DNA from: Saprospiraceae bacterium
GTDB taxonomy: Bacteria; Bacteroidota; Bacteroidia; Chitinophagales; Saprospiraceae
Direction of reading: 5' to 3'
Length of the DNA: 64,000 nt
Assembly: GCA_026982695.1 (NCBI GenBank)
Contig: JALSGS010000056.1
Span: 1-64,000, forward strand
Made by a program: the position numbers and the translations under genes. The notes below the pieces were generated by a model, which saw only the letters and a program-made list of their open reading frames with translations, was not told where the DNA came from and made no database searches. Shown here piece by piece: positions 8,541 through 17,397 of the stretch; position 1 is the first letter of the stretch; each line of letters starts with the position of its first letter.

Positions 8541-11500
8541 TTATTGCCACACATTATCTGTCAGCCATTCAAACACTTGCAAAGGAGCGTTGTTGTTGGC
8601 AACCACAATAAACTGTTTCAGCTGCATGTTGAGGAGTAGTAGGTCACGTACTTCTCCATCGGCTAAAAAGCCACTGTGCATAGGCATAAGGGGATGGTAC
8701 TGACCGGTAGATGTACCTAGTAAAAGGAGACCGTCGGAGGCATCGAGAGGACCAGTTTCTACTTCCATACCGAAAAAGTTGCCGGCGGTAAGTAGATCTA
8801 TATAACTATCGCCATTGAAGTCTTTAGCGAGCATATCGTATATAGGCGCTACTTGAGCGGGAGGTGGCAATAGTTCTTGGGTAAATTGTCCATTCTGATT
8901 TCGGAATATCGAGTTAGCAAAGGTGTGTGTTTCGAGCAATTGAGCTTGTTGCCATTCCCTTTCGGCAAACAAGTCGTAGATATCAGCTTGAGCATAGCCA
9001 GTGTATCTGGGAAATTTTTTCTTGATACTAGGTATTTGTTTCATGAGGTTATCGCGCAAGGCCACTGGGCGCCACGCGCCGTCCATGAACCAAACGAGGA
9101 TAGGATCGATTTGGCCGTTGTGGTCAAAATCGCGTACGTAGAGGCGCAAGGGATGGGTATGTGAAGCGGGGTAGCGATGGTTGAGGCCCAAGTTTCCAGC
9201 GGCTATATCGATGTCGCCGTCGTTGTCCAAGTCGGTGAGGGTGACGCAGTTCCACCAACCTGCTGTGTGAGCTAAGCCGAAGGTCTCGGTAGCCAAAGTG
9301 TATCGGTTGTTCTGCTTTTGAAACACCTGGATGGGCATCCATTCGCCCACTACGATCCACTCATCTGTTCCATCGCCGTTCAAGTCAGCGAGGTCTATGT
9401 CTGTGACCATGCCTATCTGTTGAAATTGGGGTGCGACTTTGTAAGTGGCTACTTCGAACTGGCCATTTTTGTTTTCCAGTACATAGCTTTGGGGGGCTTG
9501 GGGCCAGGCACCGGGCACTACGCGTCCTCCGACCAATAAGTCTATGTCACCATCTTGGTCGTAGTCATATGCTATGGCAATACTGCCGCTTGTGGGCATG
9601 CGGGGAAGGGCGTGAGCAGCGTGGGTGAAATGCCCCGATCCATCATTGAGATAGAGGCGATCCTGGTACAGTGGGTGATTGGCTTCAAAAGCGTTGCCAC
9701 CACTAACCACGTACAAGTCCAAGTCGCCGTCGCTATCGGCATCGAAAAAGCAGGCACCTACATCTTCGTGGGCAGCGTGTTGTTGCAAAGCTGGTTGCGG
9801 GCTGTACTTGAAGGTACCATTGGGTTGTTGCAGCCAGATAGCAGCAGCTTGACCTACCGCTCCACCGATGAACAAGTCGTCTAGGTCATCGCCATTTATA
9901 TCGGCTTTGGCCAATCGCGGCCCTTCTGTCGACACTTTTCGCGTCATAAGGCGCTGCCGATCAAAATCTTGAAATTCATTTTCTACATGAGTGAAAGCTA
10001 GGCCTGGAAGGGTTGCTTTTCGGAAGAGATGGTGTGTGCTGTCGGGTTGGCGAGCTGTTAGAAACTGAGTAGCAGCTATGCGCTGGCCTGCACCATAGGA
10101 AAGTACGATACAGGTATCAGCGGGGATGTGAGCCCATACCTCTACTGTGCCATCGGGCCAACGTACTTCCAGGCGATCAACTTGGGTATGAGATCCTAAC
10201 CCAAAGTGGAGCAAGTGCTGTACAGACGACAGAAACCCTCGTATAGGTGTGAGTTCCTGGTACTGCATCTCATCGGCGGTGTAGATGGCTACGGCAGCTC
10301 CTATGGCTTGGGGGTTTGGCGCTTTCCCTTGTAGTTGTACTTGTAGATAGTGGTGTTCGGTTTGTTGGGTGGCATGGTTGCGCATGAGAAAAGCAGGCAT
10401 GTCGATATTGTTGACTACAAGGTCGAGATCGCCATCTCGGTCCAGATCGGCCCAGGCAGCTCCATTTGAAAAAGAGGGGTGATCGAAAAGCCCCCATACT
10501 TTAGTTGCGTTTTCAAATGTAAGATCTCCTCTATTGCGAAACACGTAGTTAGGTAAGGGCTCGGATGGAATGAGCTGGAGAAATTCGTCGATAGAGCTAA
10601 ATCGCTGAGGAGAGATCCCACCCGTTCGGTTGATTGAATCTACAGTATAGTTGAGATAATCTAGATTGGTTACATCTCTTCGGTATCCATTGGTGATAAA
10701 TAAGTCCTTCCACCTGTCGTTGTCAAAATCACAGAAGAGTACTGCCCAGCTCCAATCGGTATGGGCAATGCCTGCGAGTAATCCCGTTTCGCAAAATCTG
10801 CCAAGTGTGTTGATTTGCAGGGTGTTGCGCATGAGTTGGCTGCCATATCCAAACTTGATCAGGGAAGTGTATCGGTCCAGTAGCATGGTAGTCATGAGGA
10901 GTTTTTGGCGACGATTGTCTTCGGCGATCATGTCTAAGGCAGCTATATCGGGCCAGCCATCGTTATTGCAATCAGCGATGTCCACTCCCATCGTGTGATT
11001 GCTGGTATGTCGAAAGTATTCATTTAGGCGGTCGGTGAAGGTGCCATCACCGTTGTTGATATACAAGTAGTCGGGTTCTATGTAGTCATTACCGACGAAT
11101 ATATCGGGCCAGCCGTCGGTGTTGAAATCACTGACGATGACACTAAGCCCCCAGGCGCGATTCCATATGCCAGCTTGTTGGCTTACGTCGGTGAAGGTGC
11201 CGTCGCCGTTATTGCGATAGAGCCTGTCCGTATCATAGAGCGAGCGAGGGGTAGAAATGCGTTGATAGCCACTATCGGTAGATATGACGTTTACCTTATT
11301 TACTTCTGAAAAAGCGACGGGATGATTGAGCACATAGCAATCTAAGTCGCCATCCAGATCATAGTCAAAGAAATTAGCGTGATTGGAGGCAGCGCCGTCT
11401 GCGAGTCCACGGGGCCCTGCTTCTTCTCGGAAGGTGCCATCACCTTGGTTGATAAAGAGTAGGTTGGTCCGTTGGGCTGATGGCTCGAGACCAGTTCTGC

Positions 11501-11906
11501 ATACATAGATGTCTGGCCAGCCATCGGCATTGACGTCGGCTATGGCAACGCCAGTTTTGATACCTTCAGAGGCTGATATGCCCGCTTGCATGGTGACATC
11601 CTCAAATTGCCAATTACCTTTGTTGCGGTATAGCCTACATGACTGTTGCGTACCTACGAAAAAAATATCGGGCCATTGGTTTTTGTCGTAGTCCAAGATG
11701 GCTACTCCGCCACCGTTATACATGTAGGAATAGGTGACTATATTGGTGTGAAAGTTTTCTTTTATGCGGTTGACGAAGTCAATGCCACTTTCTTGAGGCG
11801 ATACAAATTCAAACAGTGGAGGAGGCAAGTTGGGTGCTTCTTGTTGTCTACATGCGTATAAAAGTAGCCATACCCATGCTAATAGATACAAAAGTACATG
11901 CTTCAT
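8541..11906 (-). CDS. CRTAC1-type lipoprotein with FG-GAP/VCBS repeats and an ASPIC/UnbV domain
   Basis: The ATG at 11906 gives 1121 residues with a lipoprotein signal ending LLYAC (Cys19). The frame extends 52 codons upstream without signal character. About 14 calcium-binding D-x-[DN]-x-D motifs are visible, for example DVNADGWPDIY, DYDLDGDLDCY, DFNTDGWPDIF, DLDRDGDLDLV, DINGDDLDDLF and DFNGDSYIDLL. They fall into two blocks of beta-propeller blades. Between the blocks (about residues 520-590) lies the ASPIC/UnbV segment, with GFLSSVQHLLHFGLG and VRWPDGTVEVW. Proteins of this type are anchored in the outer membrane, often beside SusC/D systems. No SusC/D pair is adjacent here. Function is probably surface binding; the ligand is unknown. 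Confidence 0.9.
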   Translation of the reverse strand: MKHVLLYLLAWVWLLLYACRQQEAPNLPPPLFEFVSPQESGIDFVNRIKENFHTNIVTYSYMYNGGGVAILDYDKNQWPDIFFVGTQQSCRLYRNKGNWQFEDVTMQAGISASEGIKTGVAIADVNADGWPDIYVCRTGLEPSAQRTNLLFINQGDGTFREEAGPRGLADGAASNHANFFDYDLDGDLDCYVLNHPVAFSEVNKVNVISTDSGYQRISTPRSLYDTDRLYRNNGDGTFTDVSQQAGIWNRAWGLSVIVSDFNTDGWPDIFVGNDYIEPDYLYINNGDGTFTDRLNEYFRHTSNHTMGVDIADCNNDGWPDIAALDMIAEDNRRQKLLMTTMLLDRYTSLIKFGYGSQLMRNTLQINTLGRFCETGLLAGIAHTDWSWAVLFCDFDNDRWKDLFITNGYRRDVTNLDYLNYTVDSINRTGGISPQRFSSIDEFLQLIPSEPLPNYVFRNRGDLTFENATKVWGLFDHPSFSNGAAWADLDRDGDLDLVVNNIDMPAFLMRNHATQQTEHHYLQVQLQGKAPNPQAIGAAVAIYTADEMQYQELTPIRGFLSSVQHLLHFGLGSHTQVDRLEVRWPDGTVEVWAHIPADTCIVLSYGAGQRIAATQFLTARQPDSTHHLFRKATLPGLAFTHVENEFQDFDRQRLMTRKVSTEGPRLAKADINGDDLDDLFIGGAVGQAAAIWLQQPNGTFKYSPQPALQQHAAHEDVGACFFDADSDGDLDLYVVSGGNAFEANHPLYQDRLYLNDGSGHFTHAAHALPRMPTSGSIAIAYDYDQDGDIDLLVGGRVVPGAWPQAPQSYVLENKNGQFEVATYKVAPQFQQIGMVTDIDLADLNGDGTDEWIVVGEWMPIQVFQKQNNRYTLATETFGLAHTAGWWNCVTLTDLDNDGDIDIAAGNLGLNHRYPASHTHPLRLYVRDFDHNGQIDPILVWFMDGAWRPVALRDNLMKQIPSIKKKFPRYTGYAQADIYDLFAEREWQQAQLLETHTFANSIFRNQNGQFTQELLPPPAQVAPIYDMLAKDFNGDSYIDLLTAGNFFGMEVETGPLDASDGLLLLGTSTGQYHPLMPMHSGFLADGEVRDLLLLNMQLKQFIVVANNNAPLQVFEWLTDNVWQ
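8957..8969 (+). repeat. CCCTTTCGGCAAA repeat, copy 2 (12 of 13 bases)
   Basis: Inside the FG-GAP lipoprotein gene. Read on the minus strand it encodes Phe-Ala-Glu-Arg, a different frame from copy 1. Confidence 0.5.
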
Positions 11907-12055
11907 CGTTAACCTAAGCTTGGTAGATGGTGGATTGATCGGCAGCAGCAAACAAGAATAGTACGCAAAAAAGCATTCAAATGTAATGAATTTTTGATTG
12001 CATTCATGCATGATTGAATTGAGCGATGAGCGTTTGAACAAAAAAATAGGCTGGT

Positions 12056-12622
12056 ATGACAAAATTGCTATGGTGTTTGCTGTGCTCTTTTATTGGATGT
12101 TGGGGAATTAACGCGCAGGAGCACCCCTATGAACGTCCACCCAACACGTATGAGGAATATCTCAAGCAATACGAGTGGCGTATCAAGCAGGCCTATTTGT
12201 TCGACGTATACATTCCCCGCGATTTGTACGATGCATTTCGCGTGTTGGACGAAGCGACTACTGCGCGTAGCAAGCAAAAACTATTGTCGGTTGATGAAGA
12301 TACAGCTTGGCGCAAGCTCTTTTTCAGTCTTGGAAGGTGGATGATGGTCAACTGGGCCTTTTACGAGGGGTCGCGTTTTGAGCACTATTTGAGGCAGTTA
12401 GGCCTGGGGCACCCCGACGATATGGTGCGCTTTATGATCGTAACTTGGCACCGCCATTTGTCGGGCAAACCATTGCGTGTCAAGGAGCTGGTGGCGCAGC
12501 TGGCTGAAGCGCGCAAAAAGGAGCACCTCGAGCGGCTGAGGAAGGGACAGGTGTTGGAAGAACGCATCATTCGCAAAGTGGATAGCTTGCGCACCGACAG
12601 CATACCTTCCGGTGTGCATTAA
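12056..12622 (+). CDS. DUF6794 domain secreted protein
   Basis: A 188-residue protein with a signal peptide (MTKLLWCLLCSFIGCWGINAQ). The core follows the DUF6794 pattern: IPRDLYDAFRVLDE, then FFSLGRWMMVNWAFYEGSRF, then LRQLGLGHPDDMVRFMIVTWHRHL. The C-terminal third is a charged helix (AEARKKEHLERLRKGQVLEERI) that could form a coiled coil. The family is mostly from Bacteroidota and its function is unknown. The gene diverges from the lipoprotein gene at 8541-11906 with 150 bp between the start codons. Confidence 0.78.
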   Translation: MTKLLWCLLCSFIGCWGINAQEHPYERPPNTYEEYLKQYEWRIKQAYLFDVYIPRDLYDAFRVLDEATTARSKQKLLSVDEDTAWRKLFFSLGRWMMVNWAFYEGSRFEHYLRQLGLGHPDDMVRFMIVTWHRHLSGKPLRVKELVAQLAEARKKEHLERLRKGQVLEERIIRKVDSLRTDSIPSGVH

Positions 12623-12656
12623 ATGTGGTAAAAGCCCAAGTGTGAAAAAGAAAAAC

Positions 12657-12692
12657 CGCCAGCCCCATGGAGCGCGTTCCATCGGGCTGGCG
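12657..12692 (-). terminator. Terminator downstream of secG
   Basis: On the minus strand CGCCAGCCC / GGGCTGGCG forms a 9-bp stem with a further inner ATGGA/TCCAT pairing. It is followed by GTTTTTCTTTTT. It lies 40 bp past the secG stop codon. Confidence 0.8.
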
Positions 12693-12732
12693 TACCTGTG
12701 TGCATCGTGTAGCCAAAGAATTGACAGTAAGC

Positions 12733-12990
12733 TCACTGAGTGAGCAGAGGTGTCTCAGCAGTACCACCACCGGCCATAAGAGCAGCTACAATGCAGAGTA
12801 CTAAAAGCGCGATAGCCAAGTACCACGTAACTTTTTCAATGAAGTCAGCCGATTTGGCAGCACCAAACATCTGGTTGGCCTGGGCACCGCCAAAAGTGGC
12901 ATCGACCCCACCACCTTTGGGATTTTGAATGAGGATAGCACCAATGAGCAGTACAGCAATTAGTGCAATGAGAACTGTGATGACAACCAT
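12733..12990 (-). CDS. secG: Preprotein translocase subunit SecG
   Basis: An 85-residue inner membrane protein, the small accessory subunit of the SecYEG channel. There are two transmembrane helices, at about residues 1-21 and 53-75. The conserved loop between them reads ILIQNPKGGGVDATFGGA and then QMFGAAKSADFIEKVTW. Length and layout are typical of Bacteroidota SecG. The start codon is 5 bp downstream of the stop of the TPR-like gene at 12996-14213, so the two form an operon. A terminator follows. Confidence 0.95.
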   Translation of the reverse strand: MVVITVLIALIAVLLIGAILIQNPKGGGVDATFGGAQANQMFGAAKSADFIEKVTWYLAIALLVLCIVAALMAGGGTAETPLLTQ

Positions 12991-12995
12991 TTGGA

Positions 12996-14213
12996 TTACA
13001 GCTTTTTCTTCAGGGCTTCAATTTTGCGTGCAAAGAAATCACTTTTCTCCGGATATTTCAAACACAACCGCTCGTACATAGTAATGGCTTGCTCATAGTG
13101 GCCTTGTTGTTCCAGCACCCGGGCCAGCGGTTCTGATACCACATCCTTGGGCGTTTCCAAACTGCGCTGGGCAATGTATTCGGGCTCAGAGGTCTTTTTT
13201 TTCTTCTTCTTTTTATCTGATGCATGCCTTATTGGTGGGTGTTCGACAGGTGAGTCGGGTGCGATGAATAAATGGCGTGGCTGTGCGCGGATAAGTTGCT
13301 GCCAGCTGGATAGTTCATGGCGCTTTAGCGGGGCTACATAAGGTGATGGAGTGGTTCGATGAGGCTTCTGTGGTGGTACATCAGGTGTGGGCTGTTGTAG
13401 TTGTAGCCACTGCCATATGCGTTGAGCGGTAGCTACTGCGGCGGCAGCCAGTTGTCCGTGTAGGGCCCAGTTGTATGGAGTGAAATCTTGGGGCAGTGTG
13501 GCTTGAGGATGAGCGCTATTTGTTGGTGCTGGAGGGAGAATGTCTGCTTCTTGTGAGGAAGGGGAAGAGGTACGATTACTTTTTTCAGCTTTTTCCCCAC
13601 CTATAGTTTCGGGGAGTTCTGCAAGTAACTCATCTAGACTGAGCACATGTTTTTTTTCTTCGCTTAGTGGATCCGTAGTATGCTCCAAAGCAGTCTCATT
13701 GGCTGAAGTTGTTTGTTCCGCTTGGTTGTGATCATCAGGACTGGTGGACTGAAGGAGCTGGCTTTGGGGTGGAAAATTGAATACTTCCTCAAGTGAGCTA
13801 AATCTTTCCCCTTCATCGACGGGATAATCGGGAGGTGAAATGGCCATTTGCTGCAATACATCGCTATTTTTTTGGGGCGATGCCTCGTCATCGTGTAGTG
13901 ATTTGTCTAGTTCATTGAGGTCTAGCAACTCGAGATAATCTTCGGCAATTTGATAGTGGTTGTACGACTCGGCCGTGAGCTGTACGTGTTTGAGATAGCG
14001 ATAGAGGAATGGCCGGTCGAAAGTGCGGGCGGCTAATTGCTCGAGCAAGACTTGGTAGTCAGGGCGTTGTTCGAGTCGTGCTTTTTCAAGCATGAGTAGC
14101 CACAAGTGTGGGCTGTATGGATATTGTTGTGACAAACTCTTGAGTGCTTCCCAAGAGATTTTAAAAAGCTTGTCGCGTTGCCTGAGTATTTCTGAAAAGG
14201 CCTGAGCATCCAT
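12996..14213 (-). CDS. Hypothetical TPR-like protein upstream of secG
   Basis: A 405-residue cytoplasmic protein with no signal peptide. Residues 1-130 are helical and repeat-like (SWEALKSLSQQYPYSPHLWLLML). A long low-complexity Ser/Pro/Glu-rich linker follows, containing a run of Lys (KKKKKKTSEPE). The last 50 residues or so form a TPR-type helical pair (LEQQGHYEQAITMYERLCL). The two-ended TPR with a disordered middle resembles genes found upstream of secG in other Bacteroidota. It has no known enzymatic role and may be a scaffold. Tight coupling to secG suggests co-expression, not necessarily a shared function. Confidence 0.75.
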   Translation of the reverse strand: MDAQAFSEILRQRDKLFKISWEALKSLSQQYPYSPHLWLLMLEKARLEQRPDYQVLLEQLAARTFDRPFLYRYLKHVQLTAESYNHYQIAEDYLELLDLNELDKSLHDDEASPQKNSDVLQQMAISPPDYPVDEGERFSSLEEVFNFPPQSQLLQSTSPDDHNQAEQTTSANETALEHTTDPLSEEKKHVLSLDELLAELPETIGGEKAEKSNRTSSPSSQEADILPPAPTNSAHPQATLPQDFTPYNWALHGQLAAAAVATAQRIWQWLQLQQPTPDVPPQKPHRTTPSPYVAPLKRHELSSWQQLIRAQPRHLFIAPDSPVEHPPIRHASDKKKKKKKTSEPEYIAQRSLETPKDVVSEPLARVLEQQGHYEQAITMYERLCLKYPEKSDFFARKIEALKKKL

Positions 14214-14298
14214 AAATCGACCTATTTGCGTAGGCAGCTGTCGCTAAATTAGTACTATTTCCGTTGCAACTCCAGAGTTGTTGCTGTTGTCGAGGTAT

Positions 14299-14880
14299 TC
14301 AGGGCTGTTTTTTCAAAAAATCGACCAATCGGGCGATAGCTTTGGACCTATGGCTGATGGCGTTCTTTTGGGCTGTGCTCATTTGCGCGAAGGTACGGTC
14401 ATAACCTTGTGGCACGAAGATGGGATCGTAGCCAAAACCATTGGTGCCGGCGGGCACTTGGGCAATGTGACCGGGTACAATGCCTTCGAACAGCTGCGTT
14501 TGCCCTTTATAGATCAGTACAATAACCGTGCGAAAGCGAGCACGGCGATTATCGCATCCTTTCAAGGCATCGAGTAGTTTGCGCATGTTGGCTTGGGCAT
14601 CGTTGTGAGGCCCTGCGTATCGAGCCGAGTATACGCCGGGAGCTCCGTTGAGTACCTCTACTTCTAAGCCGGTATCCTCGGCAAAACAGTCGATACCCAG
14701 GCGCTGATGCACGTACTGTGCTTTGAGCAGCGCGTTGCCTTGCAGAGTATCGGCTGTTTCGGGGATGTCTTCCGTGATGCCCAATACATGCATAGGCACT
14801 ACTTCGTACAGCCCTTGGAGTAGGCGATTGACTTCCGCTATCTTGTGTGCATTAGCGGTAGCAAAAACGAGCTGTTTCAT
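14299..14880 (-). CDS. rdgB: XTP/dITP diphosphatase (Ham1/RdgB family)
   Basis: A 193-residue enzyme that hydrolyses non-canonical purine triphosphates (ITP, dITP, XTP) to monophosphates and keeps them out of DNA and RNA. Family motifs are in place: FATANAHK at 6-13, FAEDTGLEVE with catalytic Asp69, PGVYSARYAG at 81-90, GFGYDPIF at 148-155 and SHRSKA at 176-181. Length is normal. It starts only 38 bp from the divergent YdcF-like gene at 14919, so the two promoters must overlap. Confidence 0.95.
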   Translation of the reverse strand: MKQLVFATANAHKIAEVNRLLQGLYEVVPMHVLGITEDIPETADTLQGNALLKAQYVHQRLGIDCFAEDTGLEVEVLNGAPGVYSARYAGPHNDAQANMRKLLDALKGCDNRRARFRTVIVLIYKGQTQLFEGIVPGHIAQVPAGTNGFGYDPIFVPQGYDRTFAQMSTAQKNAISHRSKAIARLVDFLKKQP

Positions 14881-14918
14881 ATTTATTGTATTGGTTAATC
14901 AGTACAAAACAAAGAAAT

Positions 14919-15692
14919 ATGTTTTTCATTCTTTCCAAGATGCTCAATTTTTTGGTCAAGCCCATGAACTGGATTGTGGGCCTGTTGGTTTTCTCGGCTT
15001 TTGCCAAAACTCAACGGTGGCGGCGGCGCACACTTCAGCTCGGCGTGTGGTTGTTGGTCGCCTTGTCGAACCATGCGCTCTTCAATGCAGTGGTGCGATG
15101 GTGGGAACCCGATGCTGTGGCCTCCAGTGAGCTTGTACCACCCTATCAAATTGCCATCGTATTGGGCGGTTATTCCAATCCTCATATTGAGCCACAGGCC
15201 GATCGATATAATTTCTCGTGGAACGCCAATCGGCTCACCCAGGCACTCGAGCTGTACTTCCAAGGGCGTGTACAGAAGCTGCTATTGACGGGCGGATCGG
15301 GCAACCCCTTTAACCAATCGTATAGCGAAGCACGGGATGTAGTGCGTTGGCTGACCCTTGTAGGCGTAGCGCGTAGCGATATTATTGTGGAAGGGCGCTC
15401 GCGCAATACGTATGAGAATGCCTTGTATTCCAAAGCACTACTAGACAGCCTGGGCCTTGGGCAACAGCCTCATCTGCTGGTCACTTCGGCCTGGCATATG
15501 CCACGTGCCGAGGCTTGCTTTCGCAAAGTAGGGCTACAGGTACGACCTTATCCTGTGGACTATATGAGCGAGCGTTGGGGTTGGTCGCCTTATATGTGGC
15601 TGTGGCCCAATCCTATGGACTTGCATCGTTGGACGCTGCTGTGTAATGAGTGGGTAGGCTATTGGGTCTATTGGTTGCGGGGCTACTTATGA
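14919..15692 (+). CDS. YdcF family (DUF218) membrane protein
   Basis: The ATG at 14919 gives 257 residues starting MFFILSKMLNFLVKPMNWIV, the usual beginning of this family in Bacteroidota, so I prefer it to the upstream in-frame start. There are two N-terminal membrane helices (about 10-30 and 38-60). The DUF218 domain follows: IAIVLGG, then the Asn/Arg-containing helix WNANRLTQALELY, LLLTGGSG, EGRSRNTYENA and LLVTSAWHMPRA. Relatives include E. coli YdcF, which binds S-adenosylmethionine, and ElyC/SanA envelope proteins. The function here is not established. It converges with the CARDB-like gene, with 13 bp between stop codons. Confidence 0.85.
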   Translation: MFFILSKMLNFLVKPMNWIVGLLVFSAFAKTQRWRRRTLQLGVWLLVALSNHALFNAVVRWWEPDAVASSELVPPYQIAIVLGGYSNPHIEPQADRYNFSWNANRLTQALELYFQGRVQKLLLTGGSGNPFNQSYSEARDVVRWLTLVGVARSDIIVEGRSRNTYENALYSKALLDSLGLGQQPHLLVTSAWHMPRAEACFRKVGLQVRPYPVDYMSERWGWSPYMWLWPNPMDLHRWTLLCNEWVGYWVYWLRGYL

Positions 15693-15705
15693 GCTGTACC
15701 AGCCT

Positions 15706-16638
15706 TTATTCGTCCAGTAGTAGGTGCATGGTGTTGTTAGTCTGATCACATTCGCGCAGTCCGAAAGTTTGCAACTGTAGAATGAGTACGTTGAGATAGC
15801 GCGTACGGGCGCGGCCGTCGAGGCGGAAGGTGCCACTCAAGCTTTCGCCAGGAGCCAAGTGGTCCTTAGATGTAGTGGGGCCATGCATGAGCTGTTCGCC
15901 AATCAAGATGGCACCACGCGTTAGCTGAGGAACGCCCGACACATAAGCTGCTACGCGTACTCCATCGGCGCCATCGGCTCGCTTTCCTTTGAGTATAGCT
16001 GGGCCTACACCTTGGTTGGTAAGGGTAAAAGCTACTTTGATCCAGCGCTTGTCAGCTTCGACGATTTGTGCCGATGTGAATGTTAGATCGGCGCATGGTA
16101 GCTCTGATCGCTGCAGCGAGTCATGGGTGCGATAGCCTTCGCCACCTTTTGCCGAAAATAACACCTGCGGTTTTTTAGGAGCATCCTTTTTGGAGTTATT
16201 GTCCTCTTTTTTTGTTAATGGTGGTTCGAAAAGCTGTAAAGTGAGCGTACGGCGCCCTGTAGTTTGCCCAGGAGCTAAGCTGAGGCGCTGGCCGAAAAGG
16301 GATTTTCTGAATTGATTGCGATACCCACCTAAGTGGGCTTCGAAGAAGCTAGGGTCAAAGTTGATCGTTACCCAATGCGCTTGATCCGTTCGAGATAAAT
16401 CAATTGGCTGGCTGCCTGTATTGACTAAGGTGTATTTGAGCTTGATAGCTGTAGAAGTGCGTTTAACTACTGCAATATCTTTTACGTAGAGCCGGTATCC
16501 GGTATAATTTCCCGGCTGTGCCCAAAGACCATGAGACAGCCCCCACGCAATCCACATGAGCCATAGCCTCAGCAAACTACACACGTGCCATCCGTGTAGA
16601 GTTTGTCTGGGGTGTCGGTATGTCTTTTGCTGTTGCAT
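15706..16638 (-). CDS. Secreted protein with CARDB-like beta-sandwich domains
   Basis: A 310-residue protein with a long N-terminal signal/anchor region ending WGLSHGLWAQ. Two similar Ig-like modules follow. The first (about 45-145) contains YTLVNTGSQPIDLSR and LAPGQTTGRRTL. The second (about 180-305) contains FTLTNQGVGPAILKG and LAPGESLSGTFRLDG. The pattern 'tLtNqG', a Pro-Gly turn and a C-terminal strand ending DQTNNT is typical of CARDB cell-adhesion-like domains. A short Lys-rich linker joins the modules. There is no T9SS sorting tail, so it is probably periplasmic or outer-membrane associated. Function is unknown. Confidence 0.65.
   Translation of the reverse strand: MQQQKTYRHPRQTLHGWHVCSLLRLWLMWIAWGLSHGLWAQPGNYTGYRLYVKDIAVVKRTSTAIKLKYTLVNTGSQPIDLSRTDQAHWVTINFDPSFFEAHLGGYRNQFRKSLFGQRLSLAPGQTTGRRTLTLQLFEPPLTKKEDNNSKKDAPKKPQVLFSAKGGEGYRTHDSLQRSELPCADLTFTSAQIVEADKRWIKVAFTLTNQGVGPAILKGKRADGADGVRVAAYVSGVPQLTRGAILIGEQLMHGPTTSKDHLAPGESLSGTFRLDGRARTRYLNVLILQLQTFGLRECDQTNNTMHLLLDE
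16148..16157 (-). repeat. TTTCGGCAAA core repeat, copy 3
   Basis: The ten-base core, read on the minus strand, lies inside the CARDB-like gene and is read there as Phe-Ser-Ala-Lys, a third codon phase. Confidence 0.45.
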
Positions 16639-16722
16639 AAAAGCCCACTGAGCTATTGGGAAAAGGCCAATATTTCATTTAGCGTGTTCAGAAATCTTGC
16701 CAAGGGGGTAGTGAAGGAACGC

Positions 16723-17226
16723 TTAATCGGCTTTTTCGTTGTTCTTTCGGCCTAGAATGTCTACTGGGCGGTCAATGCTTTCCAGTAGGGAAATGAATGT
16801 CTCCGTGCGCTGAATACCTGCTATTTTTTGAATCTTGTCGTGTAGTACTTCGCGCAAGTGCGTCGTATCTCGGCACACAATCTTAGCAAAGATGTTATAG
16901 ATGCCTGTAGTGTAGTGTGCCGAGACAATTTCAGGGATCTGGGCCAATTGGTCTGCCACTTCGTCGTACAATGAGCTCTTATCTAGGTATATGCCTAAGA
17001 AAGCGACGATGTCATATCCCAATTTCTCGTAGTCTATCACTAAATGGGCACCTTTCACTACGCCCATTTCTTCCATTTTACGCATACGTACATGAATAGT
17101 GCCACTTGACACGTATAGCTCGCGGGCAATTTCCGTATAGGGACGAGTAGCATCGAGCATGAGCTTAGATAGGATCGTTAGGTCGAGCTGATCCAGTTCG
17201 CGGCTTTTTTCCTTTTCTTTTTTCAT
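16723..17226 (-). CDS. Lrp/AsnC family transcriptional regulator
   Basis: A 167-residue DNA-binding regulator. The winged helix-turn-helix is at about 11-65 (LDLTILSKLMLDATRPYTEI, then VSSGTIHVRMRKMEEMGVVKG). The RAM ligand-binding/oligomerisation domain is at about 72-155, with the GIYNIFAKIVC strand and the IQRTETFISL segment. Members bind amino acids and regulate amino-acid metabolism. Length is typical. It diverges from the M20 amidohydrolase gene (172 bp between starts), which makes that gene a plausible but unproven target. Confidence 0.92.
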   Translation of the reverse strand: MKKEKEKSRELDQLDLTILSKLMLDATRPYTEIARELYVSSGTIHVRMRKMEEMGVVKGAHLVIDYEKLGYDIVAFLGIYLDKSSLYDEVADQLAQIPEIVSAHYTTGIYNIFAKIVCRDTTHLREVLHDKIQKIAGIQRTETFISLLESIDRPVDILGRKNNEKAD

Positions 17227-17397
17227 ATAGCAGTGTTGTGTACCAAAAATAGCCTCAATTGGCCAATCGCGCTTCAGAGCAAAGACATGAGACAGGCAGA
17301 TAAGTGCATATGGGCAAAAATATCTTTTTACTTCTTGCTAACTGGCACGAGACGCTTATCTTTTGGCCCTTTACATAACTGGAAAACTCGAGCAATT

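Noticed and set aside
8541-11906. Possible split or fusion gene because two propeller blocks flank the ASPIC/UnbV segment
   Set aside because: The two-block layout is normal for large CRTAC1-type proteins of Bacteroidota, and the frame is continuous with no stop or shift.
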